DNA from: CAWIJJ01 sp963836405
GTDB lineage: Bacteria; Acidobacteriota; Terriglobia; Bryobacterales; Bryobacteraceae
NCBI GenBank assembly: GCA_963836405.1
Contig: CAWIJL010000019.1
Span: 186,001 to 250,000, forward strand
Direction of reading: 5' to 3'
DNA: 64,000 nucleotides
In this document: positions 17,785-27,183 of the stretch, piece after piece
Numbering within the stretch: the first letter of the stretch is position 1
How the letters are laid out: each line of letters opens with the position of its first letter
Translations under genes and position numbers: made by a program
The notes under the pieces: model-generated
Databases searched by the model: none
Told to the model about the DNA's origin: nothing
The model's input: the letters and a program-made list of their open reading frames with translations, nothing else

Positions 17785-18810
17785 CTAGTCGCGCGGAGCC
17801 GGTTTCCAGTCGAGCACGCGCTGCAACACGTCGTCCTGACGGAGTTTGTCCGATTCGGCGTGGAAATTCAGCAGAATGCGGTGCCGCAGGACGGGGATGA
17901 ACAGCGCGCGAATATCCTCATAGGTCACGTGGTAGCGGCCCTTCATGAGCGCCCGCGCCTTGGCCGCCAGCACCAGAAACTGGGCGGCGCGGACGCTGGC
18001 GCCGTAGTTCACATACTTTTTGACGAAGTCGGGAGCGCTTTCGTCCCGGGGGCGCGTCACGCGGACCATGTCCACGGCGTGGCGGGCGACGCTCTCGCCG
18101 ATCGGCACCATGCGGACCAGTTGCTGGAAGTCCAGGATTTCCTGGGCGTTGGTGACCGTATCCGCCGTCGGGATGGTGGTCACGGTGGTCAGGTCCACGA
18201 CCTGCAGTTCCTCGTCGGCGCTGAGGTAGTCGAGTACGGTATTGAACAGAAAACGGTCGAGCTGCGCTTCGGGCAGCGGGTAGGTTCCTTCGAGTTCGAT
18301 CGGGTTCTGGGTGGCCAGGACGAAGAACGGCTCGGGCAGGCGGTGATGGTTGCCGCGCACCGTGCAGGAACGTTCCTGCATGGCTTCGAGCAGGGCGCTC
18401 TGCGTCTTGGGAGGGGTACGGTTGATTTCGTCGGCGAGCAGCACGTTGGAAAAGATGGGGCCCTGCACGAAGGTCCAGGTGCGGTGTCCGGTCTTGGTGT
18501 CCTCTTCGATGATGTCGGTGCCGGTGATATCGCTGGGCATCAGGTCGGGAGTGAACTGGATGCGTTTGAAGACCAGTCCGAGCGTCTGCGAAATGGTGCG
18601 AACCAGCAGCGTCTTGGCGGTTCCCGGGAGGCCGGTGATGAGGCAATGACCGCCCACGAAGAGCGCGATCATGACCTGCTCGAGTACCTCCTCCTGGCCC
18701 ACGATGACGCGCCGCACCTGCGTCACGATCTCCGACTGGACCTGGCGGAAGCGCTCGATGCGCGACCTCAGAACTTCAGGCTCCAACTGCTGCGTCACGG
18801 TTGTTGACAT
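17785..18810 (-). CDS. MoxR-family AAA+ ATPase
   Basis: The 341-residue ATPase has Walker A GLPGTAKT at 60-67, Walker B VLLADEINR (D127/E128), sensor-1-like VLATQNPIELEG and the MoxR C-terminal helical lid. MoxR proteins are chaperone-like ATPases that activate or assemble complexes with vWA-domain partners. Three vWA genes in the same operon (21858, 16879 and 14868) fit that pairing. It starts 7 nt after the TPR-gluzincin stop. No defects were seen. Confidence 0.95.
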   Translation of the reverse strand: MSTTVTQQLEPEVLRSRIERFRQVQSEIVTQVRRVIVGQEEVLEQVMIALFVGGHCLITGLPGTAKTLLVRTISQTLGLVFKRIQFTPDLMPSDITGTDIIEEDTKTGHRTWTFVQGPIFSNVLLADEINRTPPKTQSALLEAMQERSCTVRGNHHRLPEPFFVLATQNPIELEGTYPLPEAQLDRFLFNTVLDYLSADEELQVVDLTTVTTIPTADTVTNAQEILDFQQLVRMVPIGESVARHAVDMVRVTRPRDESAPDFVKKYVNYGASVRAAQFLVLAAKARALMKGRYHVTYEDIRALFIPVLRHRILLNFHAESDKLRQDDVLQRVLDWKPAPRD

Positions 18811-18817
18811 GAAAATC

Positions 18818-20947
18818 CTATTCCTGTTTCCTGGCTGGACTCTGTGTAGTTCCAGTTTCGCTCAGTTCCAGCAGTAGTTTCTGGGCCTGCCGGTACCCGG
18901 GTGCGGTTTCGAGCGCGTTAATCAACTCGTCCTTGGCTGCTTCCGGCTTCCCATCCGCCTGCAGCGCGCGCGCGAGGTCGTAGTGCGCCCGGGCGACGTC
19001 GATGGGTTTGGCTGCGATCACGGCGCGGAATTCGCGGATGGCGCCGGCGTTGTTGCCTTCCTCGAGCCACAGGGTGCCGAGCAGCTGGTGCTGTTCGCGT
19101 CCCATGGGATAGATGAAATTCAGGCGCTCCAGGGCCGCCGCGGCCTCCTTCTTCTTCCCGGCCGCTTCGAGCTGTTTGGCCAGCAGCATGAGCGAATCGG
19201 GATTGCGGCCGCCCTTGCGCATGTAGCGCTGCAACTCGGCGATGGCGGCAGGCTTGTTGTCTTTGGCGAGATAGGCCTCGGCCAGCAGTTCGTAAATGCT
19301 GTGATCTTCGACGTAATCGGGGTAGTGATCGCGGATGGCGGTGCCTTCCTTGATGACCGCGTCCCAATCCTTGGCCTTGACGGCGTCGCTGATCTGCTTG
19401 AGGGCCTTCTTCCAATCGTCGAAATGCGCGACTACGTTGGCGGTCTCTTTCTCGACGCTCGCCACGAACTGCTTGTCGAACTCTTCGGGCACGATCTTGA
19501 GGTTCTTGCGCACCACGGTGGCCGTATCCTCGTTATTCCCGAAGTCCTTCAGCATAGCCATCAGAGTAGGCCAGCCCCACTTTTCATTGATGTAATCGCA
19601 GATGCGTCCGGCCTGGAAATAACTCACCAGCACCTGGACGGGTGTGGTGGGATGCACGAAGCCGCGGTCGAGTTCGGTGATGGGCAGCAGTTTCTTGCCC
19701 TTGATGGCCGCGATCTCGTCCGGTCCCAGGCGGTCGCCCCATTCGGGCGAAACGGCGGTCTCTTCGTGCACCGCCATCCCTTCGGTGAACCAGCGGGGGA
19801 CGCGGTGGTTGGTGATGGTCAGGGTAAACACGTGGCTCATTTCGTGCCACAGGGTGGAGGCCCAATGGAAGCTTCCGGGGGGCCGGCCGGAAGGGCTGTC
19901 CATGGCGATGGCATGGCCGAACGTCACGCCCAGGGCGCCCAGGCCGGGAAGACCGAGGGTGCGCACGGCGAAATCGTCGTGGTTGGGGTAAACCTCCACG
20001 CGGACGGGGCGTTGCAGCTTGTAGCCGTACTTCTTTTCGTAGGTGGCGATGATCCGCTGCATCTCGGATTCGAAGTACGGCTTGAGCAGGTCCGACTCTT
20101 TCTTGCTGAGGCGCAGGATGGTGTTCGGCGTGGTGAACGTCTGATAGTCCTTGTAGGTGTCCATCAGCATCAGCGAGTTCATGGTTGCCGAATTCTGGAA
20201 GCCGTTATCGAAGCAGATTTTTAACTGGTCGTAAGCTTCCTTGTCCTCGCCCATGCGCATCAGGTTGATGCCGAGCCGGGAGCGGGCGCTGTAGAGCTGC
20301 GGGTCGAGCTCGATCGCCTTGCGGAAATAGCCGATGGCCTCGTCGTAGCGGCGGTTCATGACGAAGAAATAACCGGCCACCTCGTAGCCTTTGGCCGTGT
20401 GGGGATCCCAGGGAGATTCCTTTTTGTCGGCCAGCCAGTCCAGGGTGGCGAGCATGGCCTTGGCCTGCACCGCGTTGGGGTCGATGGCCAGCGCTTTTCT
20501 GGCCTCTTCGATGGTCTTGGGATTATCGTTGTCTTCGAGCGCCAGGCGGGCCAGCAGTTCCTGCGCCTCGACATTTTTGGGATCGCTGGCGAGCGCCCGC
20601 TTCGCGAGTTGGGCGGCCTTGGGATCGAACCCGTCGGCGGCAAGCAGGGCGAGGCCGGTCAAAGCGCCGGAATGATCAGGTTTGACCTGGAGCGCCTCGT
20701 TGAACAGGTCCGCGGCGTTGCCCAGGTCGTCTTTGCTGCCGTGATCCATGAACATTCGGCCCCAGGCGACTTTGTAGTCGGGGTTCTTCGGTTCACGGAC
20801 GGTCAGTTGCTGAAAGGCGGTGTTGGCGTCCTGAAAGCGGCGCGCTTTCCAGAGGGCTTCCGCCTGCTGGAGGGTTTGCGCGGAGACGGCCAAAGCGGCC
20901 AGCAGCCCGGCCGCGCCGAGCCGCAGTATGGATTGATAACGGCTCAC
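18818..20947 (-). CDS. TPR protein with a gluzincin (peptidase MA-like) domain
   Basis: The 709-residue protein starts at a GTG overlapping the previous stop (GTGA). It has a signal peptide (residues 1-23) and N-terminal tetratricopeptide repeats (about 24-245). A metallopeptidase region follows with HEMSH at 368-372 and a probable third ligand in WFTEGMAVHEE (E389). C-terminal tetratricopeptide repeats (about 540-690) complete it. This is the peptidase MA-like arrangement and is expected in the periplasm. The catalytic motif looks complete, so it may be an active zinc protease with TPRs recruiting substrate. Lying inside a MoxR/vWA operon, it may process or scaffold an envelope complex; the substrate is unknown. 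Confidence 0.85.
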   Translation of the reverse strand: MSRYQSILRLGAAGLLAALAVSAQTLQQAEALWKARRFQDANTAFQQLTVREPKNPDYKVAWGRMFMDHGSKDDLGNAADLFNEALQVKPDHSGALTGLALLAADGFDPKAAQLAKRALASDPKNVEAQELLARLALEDNDNPKTIEEARKALAIDPNAVQAKAMLATLDWLADKKESPWDPHTAKGYEVAGYFFVMNRRYDEAIGYFRKAIELDPQLYSARSRLGINLMRMGEDKEAYDQLKICFDNGFQNSATMNSLMLMDTYKDYQTFTTPNTILRLSKKESDLLKPYFESEMQRIIATYEKKYGYKLQRPVRVEVYPNHDDFAVRTLGLPGLGALGVTFGHAIAMDSPSGRPPGSFHWASTLWHEMSHVFTLTITNHRVPRWFTEGMAVHEETAVSPEWGDRLGPDEIAAIKGKKLLPITELDRGFVHPTTPVQVLVSYFQAGRICDYINEKWGWPTLMAMLKDFGNNEDTATVVRKNLKIVPEEFDKQFVASVEKETANVVAHFDDWKKALKQISDAVKAKDWDAVIKEGTAIRDHYPDYVEDHSIYELLAEAYLAKDNKPAAIAELQRYMRKGGRNPDSLMLLAKQLEAAGKKKEAAAALERLNFIYPMGREQHQLLGTLWLEEGNNAGAIREFRAVIAAKPIDVARAHYDLARALQADGKPEAAKDELINALETAPGYRQAQKLLLELSETGTTQSPARKQE

Positions 20948-21861
20948 TGTTCGAGAGCCTCCTGAACCTTGGCGAGTTCAAGCAGCAGAGCGGTCAATTG
21001 CTTCCTGTACTCAGCGGCGGGCATGGCAGCCTTTTCGTATTTGAGTTTGTCGATGGCCTGCTCGATGTCTTCTTTTTTGGCGAGCAGGGGGCGCTTGTTG
21101 GGGTCGCGCGCGGCCGCGGCGTTGGCGCCCAGGCGTACCACGGGGAATGCCGCGGCGAGTTTCCCCTCGCCGTTTTCGGCGTTGGGTGTGCGTTCGCCGT
21201 CGCCCTTGCCGGTGTCCTCGAGCACCGAGTGCTCGGTGGCCAGGCGCTTCTGGGTTTCAAAGGCCTCGGAGGTCTTGCGCTGGGCGAAATTGAAGGCTTC
21301 GAGCGCGGAAACGGCCTCGTTCTTGTCGGTGTCGGCGGCGGGATCGCGCAGCGCCTCGGCCCAGTAGCGGGCAAAGACGGTGGCGTTCTTTTCGGTTCCG
21401 GTCTTGGTGGCGGTAATGACGACGCGCCCCGGCTTGCGCAGAGACTCGATGGAGCCGCCGCTCGAGCTGGTCATGTTGACTACCAACTGGCGGGTGGCGG
21501 GAACCTTGTCGAGCAGCGCGCCCAGTTCGGCGCCCGTGACGTCCGGCCCCGGAATATTGAACTTGTACTCGACGCCGTCGTAGCTGCCGTGGCCGATCAG
21601 CATCACGACCAGCGCGTCGGCGGGTTTGGCGGTTTTCGCGATCTCCGCCAGGCGGCTACGAATCTGATCGCGGGTGGCGGCGACAATGGTGGCGACGGTG
21701 GCATCGCCGCCCGCCTTTTTCAGGCTGCCGTCGATATCGTCGGCCCACATTTTAAATCGCTGGTCGTAGTCCGGTTCGCCGCCCTGTCCGGACAGAGTCA
21801 CGTAAAAGGTGGCGGCGGGCGCGGACAGTGCCGCCAGCAGAAGGAGACCTGCCAGCTTCAT
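20944..21861 (-). CDS. Exported caspase-like (C13-type) protein, probably inactive
   Basis: The start is the ATG overlapping the preceding stop (ATGA). The 305-residue product has a signal peptide (MKLAGLLLLAALSAPAA), then a caspase/legumain-like fold: DALVVMLIGHGSYDG places the catalytic His at 91. The segment where C13 proteins have E-A-C-x-S-G reads NMTSSSGGS (129-137), so the nucleophilic Cys is replaced by Ser. Either the enzyme is inactive or it works differently. A Lys/Glu/Ala-rich helical tail (EDIEQAIDKLKYEKAA) ends the protein. It is flanked by a vWA membrane protein and a metalloprotease-fold TPR protein, so a scaffold or regulatory role is plausible. Confidence 0.7.
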   Translation of the reverse strand: MKLAGLLLLAALSAPAATFYVTLSGQGGEPDYDQRFKMWADDIDGSLKKAGGDATVATIVAATRDQIRSRLAEIAKTAKPADALVVMLIGHGSYDGVEYKFNIPGPDVTGAELGALLDKVPATRQLVVNMTSSSGGSIESLRKPGRVVITATKTGTEKNATVFARYWAEALRDPAADTDKNEAVSALEAFNFAQRKTSEAFETQKRLATEHSVLEDTGKGDGERTPNAENGEGKLAAAFPVVRLGANAAAARDPNKRPLLAKKEDIEQAIDKLKYEKAAMPAAEYRKQLTALLLELAKVQEALEQ

Positions 21862-24110
21862 ACCACACCCCATTTTCTGCGCAGCAGCCACTCGCCGGAA
21901 CGGAGCAGCAGGGCCAAAAGGAAGATTACCGGCATATCCCACAAATCCCGCGTCTCCCGGGTGGTGATCCCGGCCTCGGAATAAGAAATCTCGTCCGAGA
22001 GCTTGGACGCTTGATCCGGCTTGTAGTACCGGCCGCCCGTCTGCTCCGAGAGTTTTTCCAGCAGCTCGCGGTTCTGCGAGGTATGGAAATTCTCCGCTAC
22101 GCCATCTTCGCGGCGGAAGGCCAGCACATCCCGTCCGATCTCTTCCTGCTCGCGTCCGGCGATAATCTCGGCGACATACGAGCCCGGCTTCTCCGCCGTC
22201 CACTCGCCGCCGTAAATTCCTTCTTCGAGGGGCACGGGGGCGAGTTCAATGGTCGCGCTGCTGCCGTCCGGCGCCAGAAAGCGCGCCTGCACTTTGGCGT
22301 TGGTCACCGGCTTGAACTGTTTGTCCCGCACCTCCACCCGGATGGGCAGGTTGGTGTCGTCGGAAAGGACCTGCCGGGGAGTGGTGGAAGTGACCTGTCC
22401 GGGCGCGTCCGTCACCAGGTAACGATAGATCTGCTGCCAGAAAATGGGCTGGGTCTTGTCGTCATGCTGGGTCCACATTTTCCAGCGCCAGGTTCCACCG
22501 GTTGCCAGCAACACGGTGCGGCCGCGGCCATAGTTTTCGGTGACGAGCAAGGGCCATTTCCGCTTTCCGGTGGGGGCGGACTGGAGGAGCACGGTTGCGC
22601 CGGGCTTCGGTTCCCCGGATTCCTGGTAATCGGCCATCTGCGGCATTTTCTTCCAGCGCTCGGCGTTCTTGCGGGGGTCGTCGTCCAGCCGGGTCATCAC
22701 ATTCTCGGCGCCGGCGGGCGTCAGCTCGGCGGTGGTGAAGTCGCGGTGGAAGGTGCCCTTGCCGTCCGGGATGATGGTGGGGATCAGGTCGGCCAGCGTG
22801 GATTTCTGGTAGCCGCCGTCGGAGAGCGAAGCGCGGCCGCCGAGGAACATCAGGCCGCCGCCGCGGCGGTCCACGAAATCGTGGATCAACTGCTGCTGCG
22901 TGGCCGTGAAGTAGCCCGCTTCGACGGTGCCGATGATCAACCCTTCATAAGGAAACAGGTCTTCCGCCTTGCTGGGAAAGCCGTCCTCCATCTCCTTCTC
23001 GTCGTGGAATCCCTGGCGGTACAGCTTGTTTTCCGTGGTGCGCAGGATGCTGGCCAGTTCGATGTCCGGAAAATCGTCGAGGGCGCGGCGCATGAACTTG
23101 TACTCGTGGCGCGGCTCGCCTTCGATGTGGAGGATGCGCGGCTTGCGGCCTTCGACGTTCACCAGGCGCGCGACGCGGTCGTTTACGGGGTTCTCTTCGC
23201 CCGCAATGGGCTCGATGCCGATATCCAGGCTCTTCGGCCCGGCTTCCCCGCAATTGAACACCAGGGTTTCGCTCTGCACCTGGCCATCGGCCTTCAGGGT
23301 GATCTCCTGGGATGCCAGCACCTTGCCGCCGTCGCGGACCGAAAGCCTCGCCTTGCTGCCGGAGAGGCCGTAGCTCTGAAGGGAGACGACGGCGGTGAGC
23401 TTGGATTTCGGCAGGGCGCGGGCGGCCACCACGGCGTCGGTGATTTCCACGTCTTTCAGGGGGTGCTCCCGGCCGAAGCCGACGGTGTGAATCGGGATCC
23501 GCTGCCGGCGGATCGCGGCCACCGTCTGCTGGTCGATTCCGCCTGCGTTATCGGCGCCGTCGCTCAACAGGACGATGGCGCCCAGGGGGAGAGACGAAGA
23601 TTCCGCCAACACCTGCTCGAGGGTATCGCCGATGCGCGTGGCCGGCGCGTCGGCCACCAGCGTGTCGGGCTTCTGGATGCGCTCCGGTTCCTTGCCGAAC
23701 TTGTACATGCGGATTTGAAACTTATCGCCGAGGGACTTGATCAGGCCGCCATCGAGGATCGACTTGGCCGCCGCCTCGCGGGTGCCGCCCGCTTCGTCTT
23801 TGAGAGACATGCTGCGGGAATCGTCCACAAGCACGGCCACCACGTTTTGTTGGGGCTTGAGGGTGGCGACGCTGAGCGCGGGGTGCCAGACCAGGAACAG
23901 GATCAGCGCCACCATGCAGGCTTCGAGAGTCCAGATAGCGACGGGCCGGAGTCCGCCGAGCATGCCGTGATTGCGCCGGACGTGCCAGAAGAGGAAGCCG
24001 GCAGCTACCAGGATGGCCACTCCCAGCAGCCATAACGGCCAGGGAGTCAGAAAGACAAACTGTCCCTTGTTGAACAGGCTGGCGGGATACTTGAACAGAA
24101 GTTCGAACAT
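21858..24110 (-). CDS. Membrane vWA/glutamine-amidotransferase-like protein, first operon gene
   Basis: The 750-residue protein has two N-terminal membrane helices (about 22-43 and 57-75) and a vWA domain whose MIDAS motif is DDSRS at 96-100. Beta domains follow, then a class-I-glutamine-amidotransferase-like fold (EGLIIGTVEAGYF, DFVDRRGGGLMFLGG) without an obvious catalytic Cys. A C-terminal membrane helix (MPVIFLLALLLRSGEWLL) completes it. This composition is known from Bat-like and acidobacterial/planctomycete operons. It heads a run of seven genes (to 11089) in which most neighbours overlap by 1-4 nt, so the products are probably made together. Confidence 0.85.
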   Translation of the reverse strand: MFELLFKYPASLFNKGQFVFLTPWPLWLLGVAILVAAGFLFWHVRRNHGMLGGLRPVAIWTLEACMVALILFLVWHPALSVATLKPQQNVVAVLVDDSRSMSLKDEAGGTREAAAKSILDGGLIKSLGDKFQIRMYKFGKEPERIQKPDTLVADAPATRIGDTLEQVLAESSSLPLGAIVLLSDGADNAGGIDQQTVAAIRRQRIPIHTVGFGREHPLKDVEITDAVVAARALPKSKLTAVVSLQSYGLSGSKARLSVRDGGKVLASQEITLKADGQVQSETLVFNCGEAGPKSLDIGIEPIAGEENPVNDRVARLVNVEGRKPRILHIEGEPRHEYKFMRRALDDFPDIELASILRTTENKLYRQGFHDEKEMEDGFPSKAEDLFPYEGLIIGTVEAGYFTATQQQLIHDFVDRRGGGLMFLGGRASLSDGGYQKSTLADLIPTIIPDGKGTFHRDFTTAELTPAGAENVMTRLDDDPRKNAERWKKMPQMADYQESGEPKPGATVLLQSAPTGKRKWPLLVTENYGRGRTVLLATGGTWRWKMWTQHDDKTQPIFWQQIYRYLVTDAPGQVTSTTPRQVLSDDTNLPIRVEVRDKQFKPVTNAKVQARFLAPDGSSATIELAPVPLEEGIYGGEWTAEKPGSYVAEIIAGREQEEIGRDVLAFRREDGVAENFHTSQNRELLEKLSEQTGGRYYKPDQASKLSDEISYSEAGITTRETRDLWDMPVIFLLALLLRSGEWLLRRKWGVV

Positions 24111-24264
24111 GAAGATCCGATTAAAGACACGCCTTGATGGCTATATGGACGTGGTCGGGGCGCTCTGGAGTTACAGACGGTTCCCAATTGAGGGGAAGTT
24201 CTACAAGCGGGCGCATTTCCGGGAAGCCCTCGTATTCGTTAAGGATAGCACGCGCATCTGCTAA
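24109..24264 (+). CDS. Possible 51-residue small protein in the operon/uvrA gap
   Basis: The gap between the Bat-like operon and uvrA (24111-24361) holds a 51-codon frame beginning MKIRLKTRLDGYMDVVGALW and ending in FVKDSTRIC. Its third codon positions are GC-rich (about 70 percent), close to neighbouring genes. The opposite strand also has a protein-like frame (MRPLVELPLNWEPSVTPERP), with poorer composition. There is no Shine-Dalgarno sequence, and the ATG overlaps the start codon of the divergent gene. This may simply be the promoter region. Confidence 0.25.
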   Translation: MKIRLKTRLDGYMDVVGALWSYRRFPIEGKFYKRAHFREALVFVKDSTRIC

Positions 24265-24337
24265 GGGTCAGACGCAAATATTGCAGCATTCGTTTGGTCC
24301 GTTTTGGAAACGAAAAACGGGCCCTTCCCCGGCCCGG

Positions 24338-24343
24338 TATACT
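24338..24343 (+). promoter_or_regulatory. -10 candidate for uvrA
   Basis: TATACT lies 18 nt before the uvrA start. No -35 element is seen at the right distance, so support is weak. Confidence 0.25.
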
Positions 24344-24361
24344 GGAATCTCAGAGCCTCCC

Positions 24362-27163
24362 GTGCAAGATTACATCCGGATCCGTGGTGCGCGGGTCCAC
24401 AACCTGAAGAACATTTCGCTTTCTATTCCCCACAACCAGCTTACGGTGGTGACCGGCGTTTCCGGGTCGGGCAAATCGTCGCTGGCTTTCGACACGGTTT
24501 ATGCCGAGGGGCAGCGCCGCTACGTGGAATCGCTGTCGGCCTATGCGCGGCAGTTTCTGGAGCGCATGGAAAAACCGGAGGTGGACGAGATCGACGGCAT
24601 CGCCCCCGCCGTGGCGATCCGGCAAAAGAACACCAGCCGCAATCCTCGCTCGACGGTGGCCACCTCCACGGAATGTTACGACTTCCTGCGCCTGCTGTTT
24701 GCCCGGGTAGGCCAGACCTTCTGTCCGGATTGCGGGACGCGCGTCCGTAAGGACACGGTGGACGAGGTGGCCGAGCGGCTGCTCACCCTGCCGCAGGGTT
24801 CGCGCTGGTACGCCCTTTTTCCGTGCGGGGAGTTTGCCACCACGCAGGCGCTGCGCGACCATCTTTTCGAACTGCGGAAGCGCGGTTTCAACCGGTTGTT
24901 CCAGGGCGGGCGGCTGTTCGAGTTCTCTACACCCGAATCGCTGCTCGATATCGATTTCTCGCAACCGCTTTTCATTTTGGTGGATCGCCTGGCGATAAAT
25001 CCGGACCTGCACCAGCGCCTGGTGGATACCATCGAAATCTGCTACCGGGAGGCGGGCGAGGTTATCTTCGAGGCGGCCTCCGGCGGCGAGCGGCTCCGCT
25101 TCAACGAGAAGTTCGAGTGCAAGACCTGCGGCCGGAGCTTCGCCATCCCCGAGCCCACCTTTTTCAGTTTTAACTCGCCGGCCGGGGCCTGTCCCCGCTG
25201 CCAGGGCTTCGGCAACACCATCGACTACGATCTGGACCGGGTGATTCCGGATGCGGCCCTGTCGATCGACGACGGCGCCGTGGAACCCTGGACGCGTCCG
25301 AAGTACCGTTCCTGGCTGGGCAACTTCCGCAAGCACGTGGGGCGCGGCGGGGTACGGCTCGACGTGCCCGTGTGCGATCTCCGGCCGGAAGAGCGAGAGG
25401 TCCTGGACGAGTTCATCCGCCGTTTCTTCGACCACCTGGAATCGAAAAAGTACAAGGTCCACGTGCGCGTCCTGTTGAGCCGCTACCGGGGATACGCGCA
25501 GTGCCCGGAGTGCCGCGGCGCGCGGTTGCGCAAGGAGGCGCTGTACGTACGGGTGGGCGGCAAGACGCTGGGCGATGTCGTCCGCATGAACATCGAAGAG
25601 GCGCGCGACTTCTTCGAAGCGCTCGACCTCAGTCCGGAAGAGGCGGCGATTGCCGAGAAAGTTCTGGTGGAGATCCGGCAGCGCCTGAAATTCCTGAACG
25701 ACGTCGGCCTGGAATACCTGACGCTGGACCGGCTGGCGGCGACGCTTTCCGGCGGCGAGGCCCAGCGGATCCAGCTTGCCACCTCGCTCGGCTCGCGCCT
25801 GGTGGGCGCCTGCTACGTTCTGGACGAGCCGTCGATCGGGCTGCACAGCCGCGATACCGGACGGCTGATCCGCATCCTCGAGGAATTGCGCGGGCTGGGC
25901 AACACGATCCTGGTGGTGGAGCACGATGCGGATGTGATGCGGTCGGCGGACCATATCGTCGATCTCGGTCCCGGCGCCGGCGAGCATGGAGGGTCGATCG
26001 TTTTCGAGGGGCCGCTCGACGCGCTGCTGGCGGACGGCAACCGGTCGCTGACGGCGCGGTATCTGAGGGGGGAGGCGCGGGTGTCGGCCGACCGTCCGCG
26101 CCGCCCCTTCGACCCCAAACGGACGCTGCGCTTCAGCGGCGCGCGCATCCACAACCTGCAGAATATCGATGTCGAGATCCCGCTCGAGACGATGGTGGCC
26201 ATCACGGGCGTCTCGGGTTCCGGCAAGTCCACCCTGGTACACGACGTGATCTTCCGGTCGCTCGAGGCGCTGCACAAGGCGCGCGAGTCCGATCACGACG
26301 CCGAATTCGACGATGCCGCCGAGGCCCTGGAGAGGGGCCCCAAAGTGACGTGCAAAGCGGTGCGCGGGGCCGAGCGCATCACCAGCACGGTGATGGTGGA
26401 CCAGAGCCCGATCGGGCGCACGCCGCGCTCGAACCCGATCACCTACATGAAGGCGTTCGACCAGGTGCGGGCCCTTTTCGCTTCCACGCGCGAGGCGGAG
26501 AAGCGCGGCTACACGGCCGGCCATTTTTCGTTCAACGTGGCCGGGGGCCGCTGCGAAACCTGCCAGGGGGACGGGACGGTAACGGTGGAGATGCAGTTCC
26601 TCGCCGATGTGGAGCTGGTGTGCGAGGAGTGCAACGGAACGCGCTACAAGAGCGGCATTCTGGAGATCCGGTACAACCAGCTGAACATCCACGAGGTTCT
26701 GCAACTGACGGTGCGGGAGGCGATGGAATTTTTCCACGCGACGCCGCGGCTGGTGCACCGGCTCAAGGTGCTGGACGACGTGGGCCTGGGGTACCTGCGG
26801 CTGGGCCAGTCGGCGACCACGCTTTCGGGCGGGGAGGCGCAGCGCGTGAAGCTGGCGGCGTATCTGGCCGCATCCACGGTGGAAGGGACGCTGTTCATAT
26901 TCGACGAGCCCACCACGGGGCTGCATTTCGACGATATCGCCAAGCTGCTGGGGGCGTTTCAGCGGCTGATCGACAACGGCGGCAGCGTGATCGTGATCGA
27001 GCACAACCTGGACGTGATCCGCGCCGCCGACTGGGTGATCGATCTCGGGCCGGAGGGCGGCTACAACGGCGGGCGGGTGGTGGCGGTGGGGACGCCCGAA
27101 ACGATTGCGGCCGCACCGGATTCGCACACGGGGCGCTACCTGCGCGCGTTGCCCGGGAAGTAG
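24362..27163 (+). CDS. uvrA: UvrABC excinuclease subunit A
   Basis: UvrA recognises DNA damage and loads UvrB in nucleotide excision repair. I start at GTG 24362 (VQDYIRIRGARVHNLKNISL), which matches family N-termini and gives 933 residues; the open frame upstream lacks homology-like sequence. Visible elements are two Walker A motifs (TGVSGSGKSS and TGVSGSGKST), two ABC signatures (LSGGEAQRIQLAT and LSGGEAQRVKLAA), and zinc modules (FCPDCGTRVRKD, ECKTCGRSF, RCETCQGDGTVTVEM and VCEECNGTRY). All domains are complete. It stands alone, divergent from the Bat-like operon, and is followed 20 nt later by an exported protein. Confidence 0.97.
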   Translation: MQDYIRIRGARVHNLKNISLSIPHNQLTVVTGVSGSGKSSLAFDTVYAEGQRRYVESLSAYARQFLERMEKPEVDEIDGIAPAVAIRQKNTSRNPRSTVATSTECYDFLRLLFARVGQTFCPDCGTRVRKDTVDEVAERLLTLPQGSRWYALFPCGEFATTQALRDHLFELRKRGFNRLFQGGRLFEFSTPESLLDIDFSQPLFILVDRLAINPDLHQRLVDTIEICYREAGEVIFEAASGGERLRFNEKFECKTCGRSFAIPEPTFFSFNSPAGACPRCQGFGNTIDYDLDRVIPDAALSIDDGAVEPWTRPKYRSWLGNFRKHVGRGGVRLDVPVCDLRPEEREVLDEFIRRFFDHLESKKYKVHVRVLLSRYRGYAQCPECRGARLRKEALYVRVGGKTLGDVVRMNIEEARDFFEALDLSPEEAAIAEKVLVEIRQRLKFLNDVGLEYLTLDRLAATLSGGEAQRIQLATSLGSRLVGACYVLDEPSIGLHSRDTGRLIRILEELRGLGNTILVVEHDADVMRSADHIVDLGPGAGEHGGSIVFEGPLDALLADGNRSLTARYLRGEARVSADRPRRPFDPKRTLRFSGARIHNLQNIDVEIPLETMVAITGVSGSGKSTLVHDVIFRSLEALHKARESDHDAEFDDAAEALERGPKVTCKAVRGAERITSTVMVDQSPIGRTPRSNPITYMKAFDQVRALFASTREAEKRGYTAGHFSFNVAGGRCETCQGDGTVTVEMQFLADVELVCEECNGTRYKSGILEIRYNQLNIHEVLQLTVREAMEFFHATPRLVHRLKVLDDVGLGYLRLGQSATTLSGGEAQRVKLAAYLAASTVEGTLFIFDEPTTGLHFDDIAKLLGAFQRLIDNGGSVIVIEHNLDVIRAADWVIDLGPEGGYNGGRVVAVGTPETIAAAPDSHTGRYLRALPGK

Positions 27164-27183
27164 AATCGAAGCGGAGGCTTCGC

